From Exiguobacterium acetylicum (lineage in GTDB: Bacteria; Bacillota; Bacilli; Exiguobacteriales; Exiguobacteriaceae): DNA of 64,000 nt. The notes under the pieces are model-generated. The model was not told the origin of the DNA and searched no databases. It saw only the letters and a program-made list of their open reading frames with translations. Shown piece after piece: positions 52,379 through 61,272 of this stretch. The DNA is taken from contig NZ_CP081878.1 in NCBI RefSeq assembly GCF_022170825.1, positions 770,001 to 834,000 on the forward strand, written 5' to 3'. Both the position numbers and the translations under genes were made by a program. Positions within the stretch are counted from its first letter, which is position 1. Each line of letters starts with the position of its first letter.

Positions 52379-52943
52379 AGAAGCACGTCAAATCATCGAA
52401 AACACGTTGCCTGAGCGGCGATATGTGCACACGCTAGGTGTCGTCGAGACAGCGCGACATTTGGCTCTTAAATATGGTGTTGACGAAGAAGAAGCAACAC
52501 TTGCTGCCATGCTCCATGATTATGCGAAATACCGCGATACGAATGAGATGCGTTCGATTGCCGTTGAGTTAGATCAACGTGTTTTACTCGATTATGATGA
52601 CGAACTGCTTCATGCGCCAGTGGGTGCGGAGCTTGTCCGTCGAGAACTTGGTCTTGATTCGGACGTGATCTATCAGGCCATCGCGAACCATACGACAGGT
52701 GCGCCGGGTATGCCGTTGCTTGACCAAATCATCTTCGTCGCGGATGCGATTGAACCGAATCGCAGTTATCCCGGTGTCGAAGTGCTTCGCGAAGTAGCGG
52801 AGCAGGATTTGACGGACGCTGTCATCGCGACACTCAGTCAAACGATTCATTTTTTATGTAAGAAACAAGCTATCATCTTTCCGCGAACGATTGAGACCTA
52901 TAATGCCTTCGTCGCGGCCAAACGAAAGGGGACCGTCCTATGA
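52368..52943 (+). CDS. yqeK: YqeK-family HD-domain phosphohydrolase
   Basis: 191 aa. HD-domain ligands H in RRYVHTLGV, HD in MLHDYAKY and H in AIANHTTG. YqeK proteins hydrolyse Ap4A to ADP, as established for the family. GAGGAG about 10 nt before ATG 52368, which overlaps the nadD end by 11 bases. Confidence 0.93.
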   Translation: MRLEEARQIIENTLPERRYVHTLGVVETARHLALKYGVDEEEATLAAMLHDYAKYRDTNEMRSIAVELDQRVLLDYDDELLHAPVGAELVRRELGLDSDVIYQAIANHTTGAPGMPLLDQIIFVADAIEPNRSYPGVEVLREVAEQDLTDAVIATLSQTIHFLCKKQAIIFPRTIETYNAFVAAKRKGTVL

Positions 52944-53287
52944 CAGTCGAACAAGAATTACAATTAATCGTAAATGCTATCGACGATAAGCGTGCTGAAG
53001 ATATCGTCGTCCTAAATATGTCAAGCATCTCACCTGTTGCTGACTATTTCGTGATCTGTGAAGGAAATTCAGAAAAACAAGTACAGGCAATCGCACGTGA
53101 ACTCAAAGAAATCGCGCACGAAAATAATCTACCAATCAAACGCCTCGAAGGATTCGATGCAGCACGTTGGGTACTAGCGGATCTTGAAAACGTCGTCGTT
53201 CACGTCTTCCACCGCGACGATCGTGATTACTACAACCTTGAAAAACTCTGGGCAGATGCTCCAAAGGTTGAAGTCGAGGTCAACTAA
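52940..53287 (+). CDS. rsfS: Ribosomal silencing factor RsfS
   Basis: 115 aa; binds ribosomal protein uL14 and prevents subunit joining in starved cells. Core motifs: DIVVLNMSSISPVADYFVICEGNS (in part: VADYFVICEGNS) and GWVL-like ARWVLADLENVVVHVFH. ATG overlaps the yqeK stop; its own stop overlaps yqeM (TAATG). Confidence 0.95.
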   Translation: MTVEQELQLIVNAIDDKRAEDIVVLNMSSISPVADYFVICEGNSEKQVQAIARELKEIAHENNLPIKRLEGFDAARWVLADLENVVVHVFHRDDRDYYNLEKLWADAPKVEVEVN

Positions 53288-54015
53288 TGGCATACGAACA
53301 GTTCGCCTACATCTACGATGAATTGATGCAGGACGTCCCGTACGATCAATGGGTCGACTGGGTTAAAGCATACGTTCCGACTGGAAGTACGATTGCTGAT
53401 ATCGGTTGTGGAACGGGTACGGCGACGCTTGCGTTAGCGGAACATTATGAGATGCTCGGGATCGATTTATCGGAAGAGATGCTTGAAGTCGCGCAAGAAA
53501 AAGCGATGGAAGAAGGATTGAGCATTCAATTCTGGGCGCAAGACATGCGTGAAATCGAACTACCGACACCTGTCGATGCCGTGACGATCTTATGCGACTC
53601 CTTGAACTATCTTCGGGCGGAAGAAGATGTCAAACAGACGTTTACGCACGTAGCAGCGATCCTCAAAGATGGTGGACGTCTCTTATTCGATACACATTCT
53701 CCTTACAAGATGGAGACGTTGTTCAATGGAAAGACGTACGCTACACATGCGGAACAAAGTTCGTACATCTGGTTCGCGGACCCAGGAGAGACCCCTCTTT
53801 CTGTCGTCCATGAACTGACGTTTTTCATCGAGGAAGAAGACGGTCGCTATGAGCGTGTTGATGAAACACATCATCAGCGGACGTATCCTCCGGCACAATA
53901 TGTGACCTGGTTACGCGAAGCCGGATTCCGAGTGCTCGCTGTCACAGGTGACTTTGGACCGGGTGCGCCTTCTGAAACAGCTGAACGAATTTTCTTCGTC
54001 GCTGAAAAAATGTAA
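53287..54015 (+). CDS. yqeM: SAM-dependent methyltransferase YqeM
   Basis: 242 aa, class I methyltransferase. Motif I IADIGCGTGTATLALA, motif II region GIDLSEEMLEVA, then CDSLNYL. Conserved in this gene run in Bacillales; substrate not established. Start overlaps the rsfS stop. A strong terminator follows, so the yqeG-yqeM run ends here and comEA starts its own unit. Confidence 0.92.
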   Translation: MAYEQFAYIYDELMQDVPYDQWVDWVKAYVPTGSTIADIGCGTGTATLALAEHYEMLGIDLSEEMLEVAQEKAMEEGLSIQFWAQDMREIELPTPVDAVTILCDSLNYLRAEEDVKQTFTHVAAILKDGGRLLFDTHSPYKMETLFNGKTYATHAEQSSYIWFADPGETPLSVVHELTFFIEEEDGRYERVDETHHQRTYPPAQYVTWLREAGFRVLAVTGDFGPGAPSETAERIFFVAEKM

Positions 54016-54025
54016 AAGTGATCTC

Positions 54026-54080
54026 ATCCGTCTTTTTTAAGCGATACACATTCGTGTTGCTTGAAGAAGACGGATTTTTT
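54026..54080 (+). terminator. Terminator of the yqeG-yqeM run
   Basis: 17-nt arms 54026-54042 and 54059-54075 pair with a few wobbles/mismatches, inner ACAC/GTGT, then six T. Bases 54081-54243 hold no gene I can support. Confidence 0.85.
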
Positions 54081-54243
54081 GTTCGTGAAACAGATGTTAA
54101 TTCAAAATAACGGTATGGATGATATGACTTTCATTCGACATAACACCACAGTGTCGTGCTGTAAAGAGTGGTTAGTGCGCATTCCTTCGTTTCCTGAAGT
54201 CCGTAGCGACCTGTTAGAGTCGTGGGAAAAGGAGGGATTCGTC

Positions 54244-54852
54244 TTGACCGTTCCACGTTTACAACAGATCGCAGGTCTCGTCGTCGTCCTGCTACTCATC
54301 ATTCTATTGTTCGTGCCACTACCCTCTTGTTCGAAAGAAGCAATGGTCGATCAACCATCTTTAACGGACAAACAACAAGAAGCAAAAGCAGAGCCGGCAG
54401 AAAAAGACACCTCGATTCGCGATAAACTCATCATGGTCGATGTAAAAGGGGCGGTAGAAGCACCTGGACCCTATCAATTCCACCTCGGTGATCGAGTGAA
54501 AGATGCAATCGAAAAAGCAAAGGCGACGGAAAAAGCCGATATTCGACAAATGAATCTTGCGGCACGCCTAGTTGATGGACAGGAAGTCATCGTTCCAGTA
54601 AAAAAAGGAAAAAATCAGCCAAAATCAACGAAACGCTCAAAAGCAGAGGCACCTAAAGGATTGATTGATCTTAATGCGGCAACAGCAGAGCAATTGATGG
54701 AGGTTCCGGGGATTGGTCCTGCTAAAGCGGAAGCAATATTAGCTTATCGTGAGGAGAAGGGAGGATTTGCGACGTACGAATCACTTGGAGAAGTGAAGGG
54801 GTTCGGGGAAAAGACGTTAGAGTCGCTTAAATCCTACCTGATTGTCTACTGA
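54244..54852 (+). CDS. comEA: Competence protein ComEA, DNA receptor
   Basis: 202 aa. One N-terminal membrane helix (about residues 7-28), SLBB domain (IMVDVKGAVEAPGPYQF), basic linker, and C-terminal helix-hairpin-helix DNA-binding repeats (LIDLNAATAEQLMEVPGIG, GLGEKT-like KGFGEKTLES). It binds incoming DNA and hands it to ComEC. I chose TTG 54244 for its perfect AAGGAGG at 8 nt; the frame is open further upstream but that would run through the terminator at 54026-54080. Length then equals B. subtilis ComEA (205). Expected to be ComK-dependent, though I saw no clear ComK box. Confidence 0.93.
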   Translation: MTVPRLQQIAGLVVVLLLIILLFVPLPSCSKEAMVDQPSLTDKQQEAKAEPAEKDTSIRDKLIMVDVKGAVEAPGPYQFHLGDRVKDAIEKAKATEKADIRQMNLAARLVDGQEVIVPVKKGKNQPKSTKRSKAEAPKGLIDLNAATAEQLMEVPGIGPAKAEAILAYREEKGGFATYESLGEVKGFGEKTLESLKSYLIVY

Positions 54853-57014
54853 TGCCGCTTCATGCGCTGTTCATCCTCTTATTGATTGTCGCAATCAAAG
54901 AATCGATCTGGTGGTTAGTGTTCCTCATGATTTTCTCTGTCATGAAGTCATGGTCTTTTTCAATCAATCGTTTCTTCTTTTTGCTCATTCTGAGTTGTCT
55001 GTTCATCGGAATGGGACATTTGTCACCTGAACCGCATGCCGTTTCTTCTGTTGATATCCTATCGGGAAAGCGTAACGGGGATCGCATCCGTTATGAGGCA
55101 AAAAGCAACGGTCAACCCGTCTTGTTGACAGCGACGGTCGCAGAAGATGAGACGGGATATGAACGAATCGGTCACTCCTGTCGCGTAAAGACCGAACCGC
55201 TCGATATCCGGCAACAATCGAATGCAGGCGGCTTTGACGAACAGCAATTCATGCATACGCATCGTTACGGTGGAAAGTGGGAAATCCGTTCGTTTGAATC
55301 CTGTCATCCGACACCAGGTTATGCGGCTGAAGGGAGACGGGTGCGCGAAGCTTGGTTGACGCGGATTGAAGGATTGCTACCACAAAAACAAGCATTCTAT
55401 GTCGAAGCACTTGTATTTGGTGAGGATCGATTAATGGATCAAGTGACGCTCGAACGGTTTAAGAAATTCGGTTTATTACATGCAATCGTCATCTCAGGAT
55501 CACACATCGCTTTTTTGATTCTCAGTCTGTTGTATGTCTTACGCAAAATCAGAATCACTAAAGAAAAACGGCTCGACGCCGTTCTTCTCTTACTGCCGAT
55601 TTACGGATGGTTGACGGAGTGGAGTCCTCCTGTCACACGCGCCGTTCTTGTTGCGATGATTCTTTTATTCAGTCGTCGTTTCCACAAACCGTTGGATCCG
55701 GTGGAGGTCATTGCGGGAGTTGCGGCTTTTCAATTAGCGATTCAACCGACTGTGATTTATGATATCGGGTTTCAATTGACAGTCGGATTGACATTGTTTC
55801 TTGTACTGTCGAGACGACTAATGGGTTCGGTTCGTCGTCCTTGGAACTGGCTACTTATCAGTGCTTGGGCGCAATTCGGCACTCTTTTATTTTTACAAGG
55901 CATTGAGCAAACGACTGTTTCAATTTGGTCGCCATTGTTGAACCTATTGATTGGTGGCTGGATTGAATGGGTGATTCTACCGGGATCGTTCATTCTTGCG
56001 ATGATTCCTTTTTTACCAATCAGCTCGACGTTTCAAACAATACATCAACACGCGATTCAGTGGATGGATCAAGCGTTACGACTAGCTGAGCATTTACCAT
56101 TGGCAGTGGTTGCTGTTCCGGCATTTTCTTCCATCATCTTGACGTGTATCGTTACTGGAACTGGTCTTGCGTGGTTCATCGCTGAGCGAAGATGGTGGGG
56201 TCATCTCATTCCGATCATCCTTTTGCTGACGGCATGGGGCTATACAGAATGGCGTGCACCTGATCAAATTACGTTTTTAGATGTTGGTCAAGGTGACAGC
56301 ATCGTACTTGAAAAAGCAGGAGAGACATTCGTAGTGGATACTGGTGGTGTTTATCAACAGTCGACACATCCACTAATGCGTCCGTTCGATCCAGGTAGTC
56401 ATATCGTCGCTCCGTTTTTGTTCACACGAGGCGAAGCAAAAATCGATGGTCTCATCGTGACGCATGCTGATCATGACCACGTGGGGGGACTACTCGGGTT
56501 ACTGCGTCAAGTTCGCGTAAAAACAGTTTATTTAGGTACGTATGACAACACGGATGACAAACGACGTGCGTTAATTCACTCAATCGAAGCAACAGGAACA
56601 AACGTCCAATTCATCAAGAGTGGGGACATGATTCGTCCTTGGTTACAAGTACTTGCGCCGACTGAACGAGAAGAAGAAGAAAACGATCGATCCGTCGTGT
56701 TACAAGCGCAGATTGCAGAGCAACGTGTCCTACTGACAGGCGATGCCGGAGTAGCAATTGAGGATAAGTTAAGTATTGGTCCGGTCGATATTTTAAAAGC
56801 AGGTCATCATGGATCAAACACGTCAACTGGCGAAGAACTCTTGCAAAAGACGAATCCGAAGATCGTCATCTTGTCGGTCGGACAAAAAAACCGGTACGGT
56901 CATCCGCATCCGGACGTGCTCGAGCGAATCGGAACAGAACGAATCGTCTTTCGGACGGATCAAGACGGGAGTATAACTTGTTCTTCAGCGGGCTGTGAAC
57001 CTATGATAAAATAA
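54852..57014 (+). CDS. comEC: Competence protein ComEC, DNA uptake channel
   Basis: 720 aa. N-terminal membrane and OB-like region, the Competence domain with about eight helices (GLLHAIVISGSHIAFLI near residue 210), then a C-terminal metallo-beta-lactamase-like domain with THADHDHVGG (about residue 537), a probable nuclease for the non-transforming strand. Follows comEA directly with TGATG overlap; comEB, which lies between them in B. subtilis, is absent. Confidence 0.95.
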   Translation: MPLHALFILLLIVAIKESIWWLVFLMIFSVMKSWSFSINRFFFLLILSCLFIGMGHLSPEPHAVSSVDILSGKRNGDRIRYEAKSNGQPVLLTATVAEDETGYERIGHSCRVKTEPLDIRQQSNAGGFDEQQFMHTHRYGGKWEIRSFESCHPTPGYAAEGRRVREAWLTRIEGLLPQKQAFYVEALVFGEDRLMDQVTLERFKKFGLLHAIVISGSHIAFLILSLLYVLRKIRITKEKRLDAVLLLLPIYGWLTEWSPPVTRAVLVAMILLFSRRFHKPLDPVEVIAGVAAFQLAIQPTVIYDIGFQLTVGLTLFLVLSRRLMGSVRRPWNWLLISAWAQFGTLLFLQGIEQTTVSIWSPLLNLLIGGWIEWVILPGSFILAMIPFLPISSTFQTIHQHAIQWMDQALRLAEHLPLAVVAVPAFSSIILTCIVTGTGLAWFIAERRWWGHLIPIILLLTAWGYTEWRAPDQITFLDVGQGDSIVLEKAGETFVVDTGGVYQQSTHPLMRPFDPGSHIVAPFLFTRGEAKIDGLIVTHADHDHVGGLLGLLRQVRVKTVYLGTYDNTDDKRRALIHSIEATGTNVQFIKSGDMIRPWLQVLAPTEREEEENDRSVVLQAQIAEQRVLLTGDAGVAIEDKLSIGPVDILKAGHHGSNTSTGEELLQKTNPKIVILSVGQKNRYGHPHPDVLERIGTERIVFRTDQDGSITCSSAGCEPMIK

Positions 57015-57016
57015 AA

Positions 57017-57045
57017 AAACAGCAACCCCCCAAGGTTGCTGTTTT
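57017..57045. terminator. Bidirectional terminator between comEC and yqzM
   Basis: AAACAGCAACC / GGTTGCTGTTT, perfect 11 bp, 6-nt loop, A run left and T run right. Confidence 0.9.
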
Positions 57046-57050
57046 ACTGA

Positions 57051-57212
57051 TTATAGACTTAAGAACTTAATTGCGACACCGATGATGAACAAGACTGCGA
57101 AGAAGCCGAATGATGCACCAAAACCAACGGCAGAGTCGAGCGCATCGTTGCGTTTTGATTGAATATCGTTCTCGAACGCGTTTTCACTTGGTGGGCGTAC
57201 TGAATGTGCCAT
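57051..57212 (-). CDS. yqzM: YqzM-like small membrane protein
   Basis: 53 aa, too short for routine ORF lists. Contains NAFENDIQSKRNDALDSAVGF and one membrane helix SFGFFAVLFIIGVAIKFL; B. subtilis YqzM (44 aa) has nearly the same core and the same place between comEC and holA on the opposite strand. Function unknown. SD AAGGGGGAA lies about 7 nt before the ATG. Confidence 0.88.
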   Translation of the reverse strand: MAHSVRPPSENAFENDIQSKRNDALDSAVGFGASFGFFAVLFIIGVAIKFLSL

Positions 57213-57312
57213 GCTGCATTCCCCCTTAATAGATTCCGCTTCTAGTATAGCGGAATAAAAGAGGATTATCTATGATGAAGTTAAGAACAAACTGTGAAAT
57301 GTGGTGGGAATG

Positions 57313-58314
57313 ATGAAAACTCCTTGGCTCGTCAACGGAAAATTAGCGAATTTATACTTATTATATGGAACCGAACGACACTTGTTAGAAGAATGGGAAC
57401 GTGAAATCGTAAAAGCGGCTCTACCGGACGGAGAGCGGTTTGATTATATGAAAATTGATTTGAACGATCAACCGCTCGACGCGGTGCTGGATGAAGCGGA
57501 GACCGTGCCATTCTTAAGTGACTACCGTGTCGTCGTTGCAAAACCAGCAACGTTTCTGACCGGTGCAAAAGATAAAAAACAACATAACCTCGAGCGCCTA
57601 GCGGACTATGTCATGCAACCAGCAGATTACGCGGTCGTCGTCTTGATCGTCGAAGCTGAAAAACTCGATGAACGAAAAACCGTCGTCAAACGATTGAAAG
57701 AGCGGGCGACGGTGCTTGAGGCGAAAAAACCGACGACTGAAGAGCTGTTCCACTTCGTTCTAGATGCGGTCAATGATAAAGGATACCGGATGGAACGTCC
57801 GGCGATCGAGCGTCTGATTTTCCTGACTGCTGAGATGTGGGGGACATTAGCGCACGAACTGGAGAAGTTGATGTTATTTGCGGGGGATCGACCGACGATT
57901 GAAATCGAGGATGTCGATTTGCTTGTTCCGCGGACATTAGAGGATAACGTCTTTCAATTAACGGATTACTTGATGAAACGTCAACTCGAACCGGCGATCC
58001 GTTTGATTCGTGACCTTGAGAAACAAGGACAAGAAGTGTTGGCACTTCTTGGACTGATGGCACGTCAATACCGGATGATGCTGTTGTCGAAACGATTAGC
58101 GGAGCAAGGGTACGGAGAACGACAAATCGCATCAAAAGTTGGTGCTCATCCGTATGCAATCAAATTGGCCTTGCAGTCTGCGAAGCGTTTTACCTTTGCA
58201 CAGCTCGAGCAAGCACTCGTTGCCATTACGACGACGGATGAAGGCATGAAAACAGGACGCGGTGATAAGAAGATTTTATTTGATGCGTTGATTGTTCGTT
58301 TAGCGACGTTATAA
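57313..58314 (+). CDS. holA: DNA polymerase III delta subunit
   Basis: 333 aa; opens the beta clamp within the clamp loader. Features: NLYLLYGTERHLLEEW near the start, VVVAKPATFL, and a C-terminal collar domain with LLGLMARQYRMMLLSK. The start is uncertain among GTG 57301, ATG 57310 and ATG 57313; I use 57313 for the better distance to GGTGGGA. Position between yqzM and rpsT is as in Bacillus. Confidence 0.92.
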   Translation: MKTPWLVNGKLANLYLLYGTERHLLEEWEREIVKAALPDGERFDYMKIDLNDQPLDAVLDEAETVPFLSDYRVVVAKPATFLTGAKDKKQHNLERLADYVMQPADYAVVVLIVEAEKLDERKTVVKRLKERATVLEAKKPTTEELFHFVLDAVNDKGYRMERPAIERLIFLTAEMWGTLAHELEKLMLFAGDRPTIEIEDVDLLVPRTLEDNVFQLTDYLMKRQLEPAIRLIRDLEKQGQEVLALLGLMARQYRMMLLSKRLAEQGYGERQIASKVGAHPYAIKLALQSAKRFTFAQLEQALVAITTTDEGMKTGRGDKKILFDALIVRLATL

Positions 58315-58330
58315 GAGGAGGAAATCAATC

Positions 58331-58771
58331 ATGAAAGTTCAGCTCATTACAGCAGAAGAAGTCATCCCTCTACGGCATGAAGTGTTGCGTCCCCATCAAC
58401 CACGTGAAGCGTGCATCTACCCAGACGATGCGCTTGCATCGACATTCCATCTTGGTGGAATAAAAGAGCATCAAGTCGTCGCGATTGGTAGCTTTTCTGA
58501 ACAATCACATGAACAAGCGCCAGGAGCGACGTATCAGCTTCGTGGAATGGCGTCGAGTGAACAAGTACGTGGTGAAGGGTACGGTCGGGCATTGATTGAA
58601 GAAGCCCGTCGAGTCTTACAGGAAAGACGAGTCGCTGCGTGGTGGTGTAACGCTCGCGTCACGGCACTTCCTTTTTATGAGCGTCTTGGACTAGAGCGCG
58701 TAGGAGAACCTTTCATGATCGAAGGAATCGGTCTTCATTATGTAATGATCGATCGTCTGAATGACAATTAA
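58331..58771 (+). CDS. GNAT-family N-acetyltransferase
   Basis: 146 aa. Acetyl-CoA motif A: YQLRGMASSEQVRGEGYGRAL (split here as YQLRGMASSEQ and VRGEGYGRALIEEAR), the Q/RxxGxG/A pattern being R-G-E-G-Y-G. Substrate unknown. Strong SD GAGGAGG. It lies 16 bases after holA, an insertion relative to B. subtilis. Confidence 0.9.
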   Translation: MKVQLITAEEVIPLRHEVLRPHQPREACIYPDDALASTFHLGGIKEHQVVAIGSFSEQSHEQAPGATYQLRGMASSEQVRGEGYGRALIEEARRVLQERRVAAWWCNARVTALPFYERLGLERVGEPFMIEGIGLHYVMIDRLNDN

Positions 58772-58777
58772 TATGAC

Positions 58778-58826
58778 AAATGGCGGAAGAGAGAATCGTA
58801 TCGAACGATTCCTTCTTCCGCCATTT
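58778..58826 (+). terminator. Long hairpin after the GNAT gene
   Basis: AAATGGCGGAAGA (58778-58790) / TCTTCCGCCATTT (58814-58826), with inner GAATCGT/ACGATTC. No T run after TTTC, so termination on plus is uncertain. Confidence 0.7.
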
Positions 58827-58836
58827 CAGATCATAT

Positions 58837-58871
58837 AAAAAATCGCCACCGGAGATACCTCCTAGTGGCGA
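58837..58871 (-). terminator. Terminator of rpsT
   Basis: TCGCCAC / GTGGCGA with inner GGAG/CTCC; six T on minus. Confidence 0.9.
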
Positions 58872-58897
58872 CCCATCACCGTATTCTTCGGAAAGAA

Positions 58898-59158
58898 TTA
58901 AAGTGCGTTTACGAGTTTAGCGAGACGTGATTTGTCACGACCAGCTTTGTTGCTGTGGATGAGACCTTTAGCAGCAGCTTTGTCGATTTTTTTAGAAGCT
59001 GTAGCGAAAGCAAGGACCGCTTGGTCTTTGTTACCTTCAGCTGCGAAAGTTTCGACTGCTTTAATCGCTGAACGCATTGCCGATTTACGTTGTACGTTAG
59101 CGACGCGGCGTTTTTCAGCTGTTTTAACGCGTTTGATTGCTGATTTAATGTTAGCCAT
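58898..59158 (-). CDS. rpsT: 30S ribosomal protein S20
   Basis: 86 aa, lysine/alanine-rich three-helix protein that binds 16S r[21 protein letters not shown] start, [18 protein letters not shown] near the end. GGAGGTG precedes ATG 59158. Opposite strand to its neighbours, as in Bacillus, but gpr and spoIIP that follow there are missing. Confidence 0.97.
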   Translation of the reverse strand: MANIKSAIKRVKTAEKRRVANVQRKSAMRSAIKAVETFAAEGNKDQAVLAFATASKKIDKAAAKGLIHSNKAGRDKSRLAKLVNAL

Positions 59159-59236
59159 GGATGATTCACCTCCAATAAAACTCATTCGAGATTTATATTC
59201 GCATATCTGCAGTTATCGTTCAACAGAACAAACACA

Positions 59237-59265
59237 ATTGTAGCAAACGTTTTTCTTAAAAGCAA
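59237..59265 (-). promoter_or_regulatory. rpsT promoter
   Basis: Minus strand TTGCTT, 17 bp, TACAAT. The leader is about 70 nt. Confidence 0.7.
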
Positions 59266-59341
59266 TACGACGTCTAGGGAATCTTCACATTTTGTTTTTC
59301 GGGTAAAACAAAACGAGATAGTACAGTGAAGCGCTTTTTGG

Positions 59342-59347
59342 TATAAT
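59342..59347 (+). promoter_or_regulatory. lepA promoter (-10)
   Basis: TGG-TATAAT extended -10, about 45 bases before lepA. Confidence 0.6.
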
Positions 59348-59390
59348 GAACCGTATGTACGTTTGAAAATAAGGTAAGGTGACTCTAAAC

Positions 59391-61214
59391 ATGACGAATG
59401 AAGACCGTTTAAAGCGGCAGAAGAGTATTCGTAACTTCTCGATCATTGCCCATATCGATCACGGGAAGTCGACACTCGCTGACCGAATTTTAGAAAAAAC
59501 TGGCGCGTTGACATCGCGCGAAATGAAAGACCAGACACTTGATGCCATGGATCTCGAACGTGAGCGTGGAATCACGATTAAACTGAATGCTGTTCAATTG
59601 AAGTATACAGCAAAAGATGGGGAAGACTACATTCTTCACCTCATTGATACACCGGGACACGTCGACTTCACATATGAAGTCTCGCGTTCACTTGCAGCTT
59701 GTGAAGGAGCTGTCCTCGTCGTCGATGCGGCGCAAGGAATCGAAGCGCAGACGCTTGCGAACGTTTACTTAGCACTCGACAACGATCTCGAAATCCTTCC
59801 GATCATTAACAAAATCGATTTGCCTTCTGCAGACGTTGAACGCGTCCGTCAAGAAATCGAAGATGTCATCGGGCTCGATGCGTCTGAAGCCGTTCCGACA
59901 TCTGCGAAGGCCGGAATCGGAATCGAAGAAATTTTAGAACAAATCGTCGAGAAAGTACCAGCTCCGACCGGTGATCCATCTGCACCGCTTGAAGCATTGA
60001 TTTTCGACTCTTACTATGATGCTTATCGTGGTGTCGTTGCATCGATTCGAGTCGTCAACGGAACAGTTAAGGTTGGCGATAAGATCCGGATGATGTCAAC
60101 AGGTAAGGATTTTGAAGTCCTTGAACTCGCTGTCGCAACACCAAAACCGTTACGTCAGCAAGAATTGACGGTCGGTGATGTTGGAACGTTGTCGGCTTCG
60201 ATCAAAACGGTTGGCGATGTGCGTGTCGGGGATACGATCACGCTTGCGAAACAGCCGGCTGCTGAAGCACTGCCAGGTTACCGGAAAATGAATCCGATGG
60301 TGTACTGTGGACTCTATCCAATCGATGCTGCGAAGTACAACGATCTACGAGAAGCGCTTGAAAAACTACAACTCAGTGATGCGGCCCTTGAATTCGAACC
60401 AGAGACTTCACAAGCACTCGGATTCGGATTCCGTTGTGGATTCCTCGGGATGCTCCATATGGAGATCATTCAGGAGCGGATCGAACGTGAGTTCAACATC
60501 GATATGATCACGACGGCACCGTCCGTTATCTATCACGTGACGACGACAGCAGGTGAAGTCTTGCACGTCGATAACCCATCGAAGATGCCGGATCAGCAAA
60601 AAGTTGAATTCATCGAAGAGCCGTTCGTTAAGGCTGCTGTCATGACACCGAATGATTACGTTGGTGCGATCATGGAGTTGTGTCAGAAGAAACGCGGAAC
60701 ATTCGTCGATATGCAATACATCGATACGACACGTGTCAAAATCACGTATGAGTTACCGTTATCTGAGATCGTCTACGACTTCTTCGATCAGTTGAAATCA
60801 AGTACGAAAGGCTATGCGTCACTTGATTATGAATTGATTGGCTATCAACAGTCGCGTCTTGTCAAGATGGACATCCTACTCAACAACGAGAACGTCGATG
60901 CGCTCAGCTTCATCGTTCACCGTGACTTCGCGTACGAACGCGGGAAAGTCATCGTTGATAAGTTGAAGGAATTGATTCCGCGGATGCAGTTCGAAGTACC
61001 GATCCAGGCTGCTGTCGGAACGAAGATCGTCGCGCGTTCGACGATCAAGGCATTACGGAAGAACGTTCTTGCGAAATGTTACGGGGGAGATATCTCTCGG
61101 AAACGGAAGTTGCTCGAGAAGCAAAAAGAAGGTAAGAAACGCATGAAGATGGTAGGCTCAGTAGAGGTACCGCAAGAAGCCTTCATGTCCGTTCTATCCA
61201 TGGACGAAGATTAA
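59391..61214 (+). CDS. lepA: Elongation factor 4
   Basis: 607-aa translational GTPase. G1 [10 protein letters not shown], switch I RGITIK, G3 DTPGHVDF, G4 NKIDLPSA; domains II, III, V like EF-G, and the LepA-specific C-terminal domain ending [20 protein letters not shown] 59391 has AAGGTG about 10 nt upstream; GTG 59379 is a weaker alternative. Confidence 0.96.
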   Translation: MTNEDRLKRQKSIRNFSIIAHIDHGKSTLADRILEKTGALTSREMKDQTLDAMDLERERGITIKLNAVQLKYTAKDGEDYILHLIDTPGHVDFTYEVSRSLAACEGAVLVVDAAQGIEAQTLANVYLALDNDLEILPIINKIDLPSADVERVRQEIEDVIGLDASEAVPTSAKAGIGIEEILEQIVEKVPAPTGDPSAPLEALIFDSYYDAYRGVVASIRVVNGTVKVGDKIRMMSTGKDFEVLELAVATPKPLRQQELTVGDVGTLSASIKTVGDVRVGDTITLAKQPAAEALPGYRKMNPMVYCGLYPIDAAKYNDLREALEKLQLSDAALEFEPETSQALGFGFRCGFLGMLHMEIIQERIEREFNIDMITTAPSVIYHVTTTAGEVLHVDNPSKMPDQQKVEFIEEPFVKAAVMTPNDYVGAIMELCQKKRGTFVDMQYIDTTRVKITYELPLSEIVYDFFDQLKSSTKGYASLDYELIGYQQSRLVKMDILLNNENVDALSFIVHRDFAYERGKVIVDKLKELIPRMQFEVPIQAAVGTKIVARSTIKALRKNVLAKCYGGDISRKRKLLEKQKEGKKRMKMVGSVEVPQEAFMSVLSMDED

Positions 61215-61221
61215 ACAGGTG

Positions 61222-61245
61222 GGGGGCGCTTGCGTCCCCTTTTTG
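61222..61245 (+). terminator. Terminator of lepA
   Basis: GGGGGCG-CTTG-CGTCCCC with one G-U pair, five T. Confidence 0.8.
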
Positions 61246-61272
61246 GTTTTTATAGAGAAAGGATGAGGCGAA

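Noticed and set aside
54061-54243. N-terminal extension of ComEA from TTG 54061
   Set aside because: It would begin inside the terminator stem of yqeM, lacks an SD, and adds 61 residues not seen in ComEA.
59325-59340. cre site before lepA (GTGAAGCGCTTTTTGG)
   Set aside because: Only the GCGC core fits; too many mismatches to the cre consensus.
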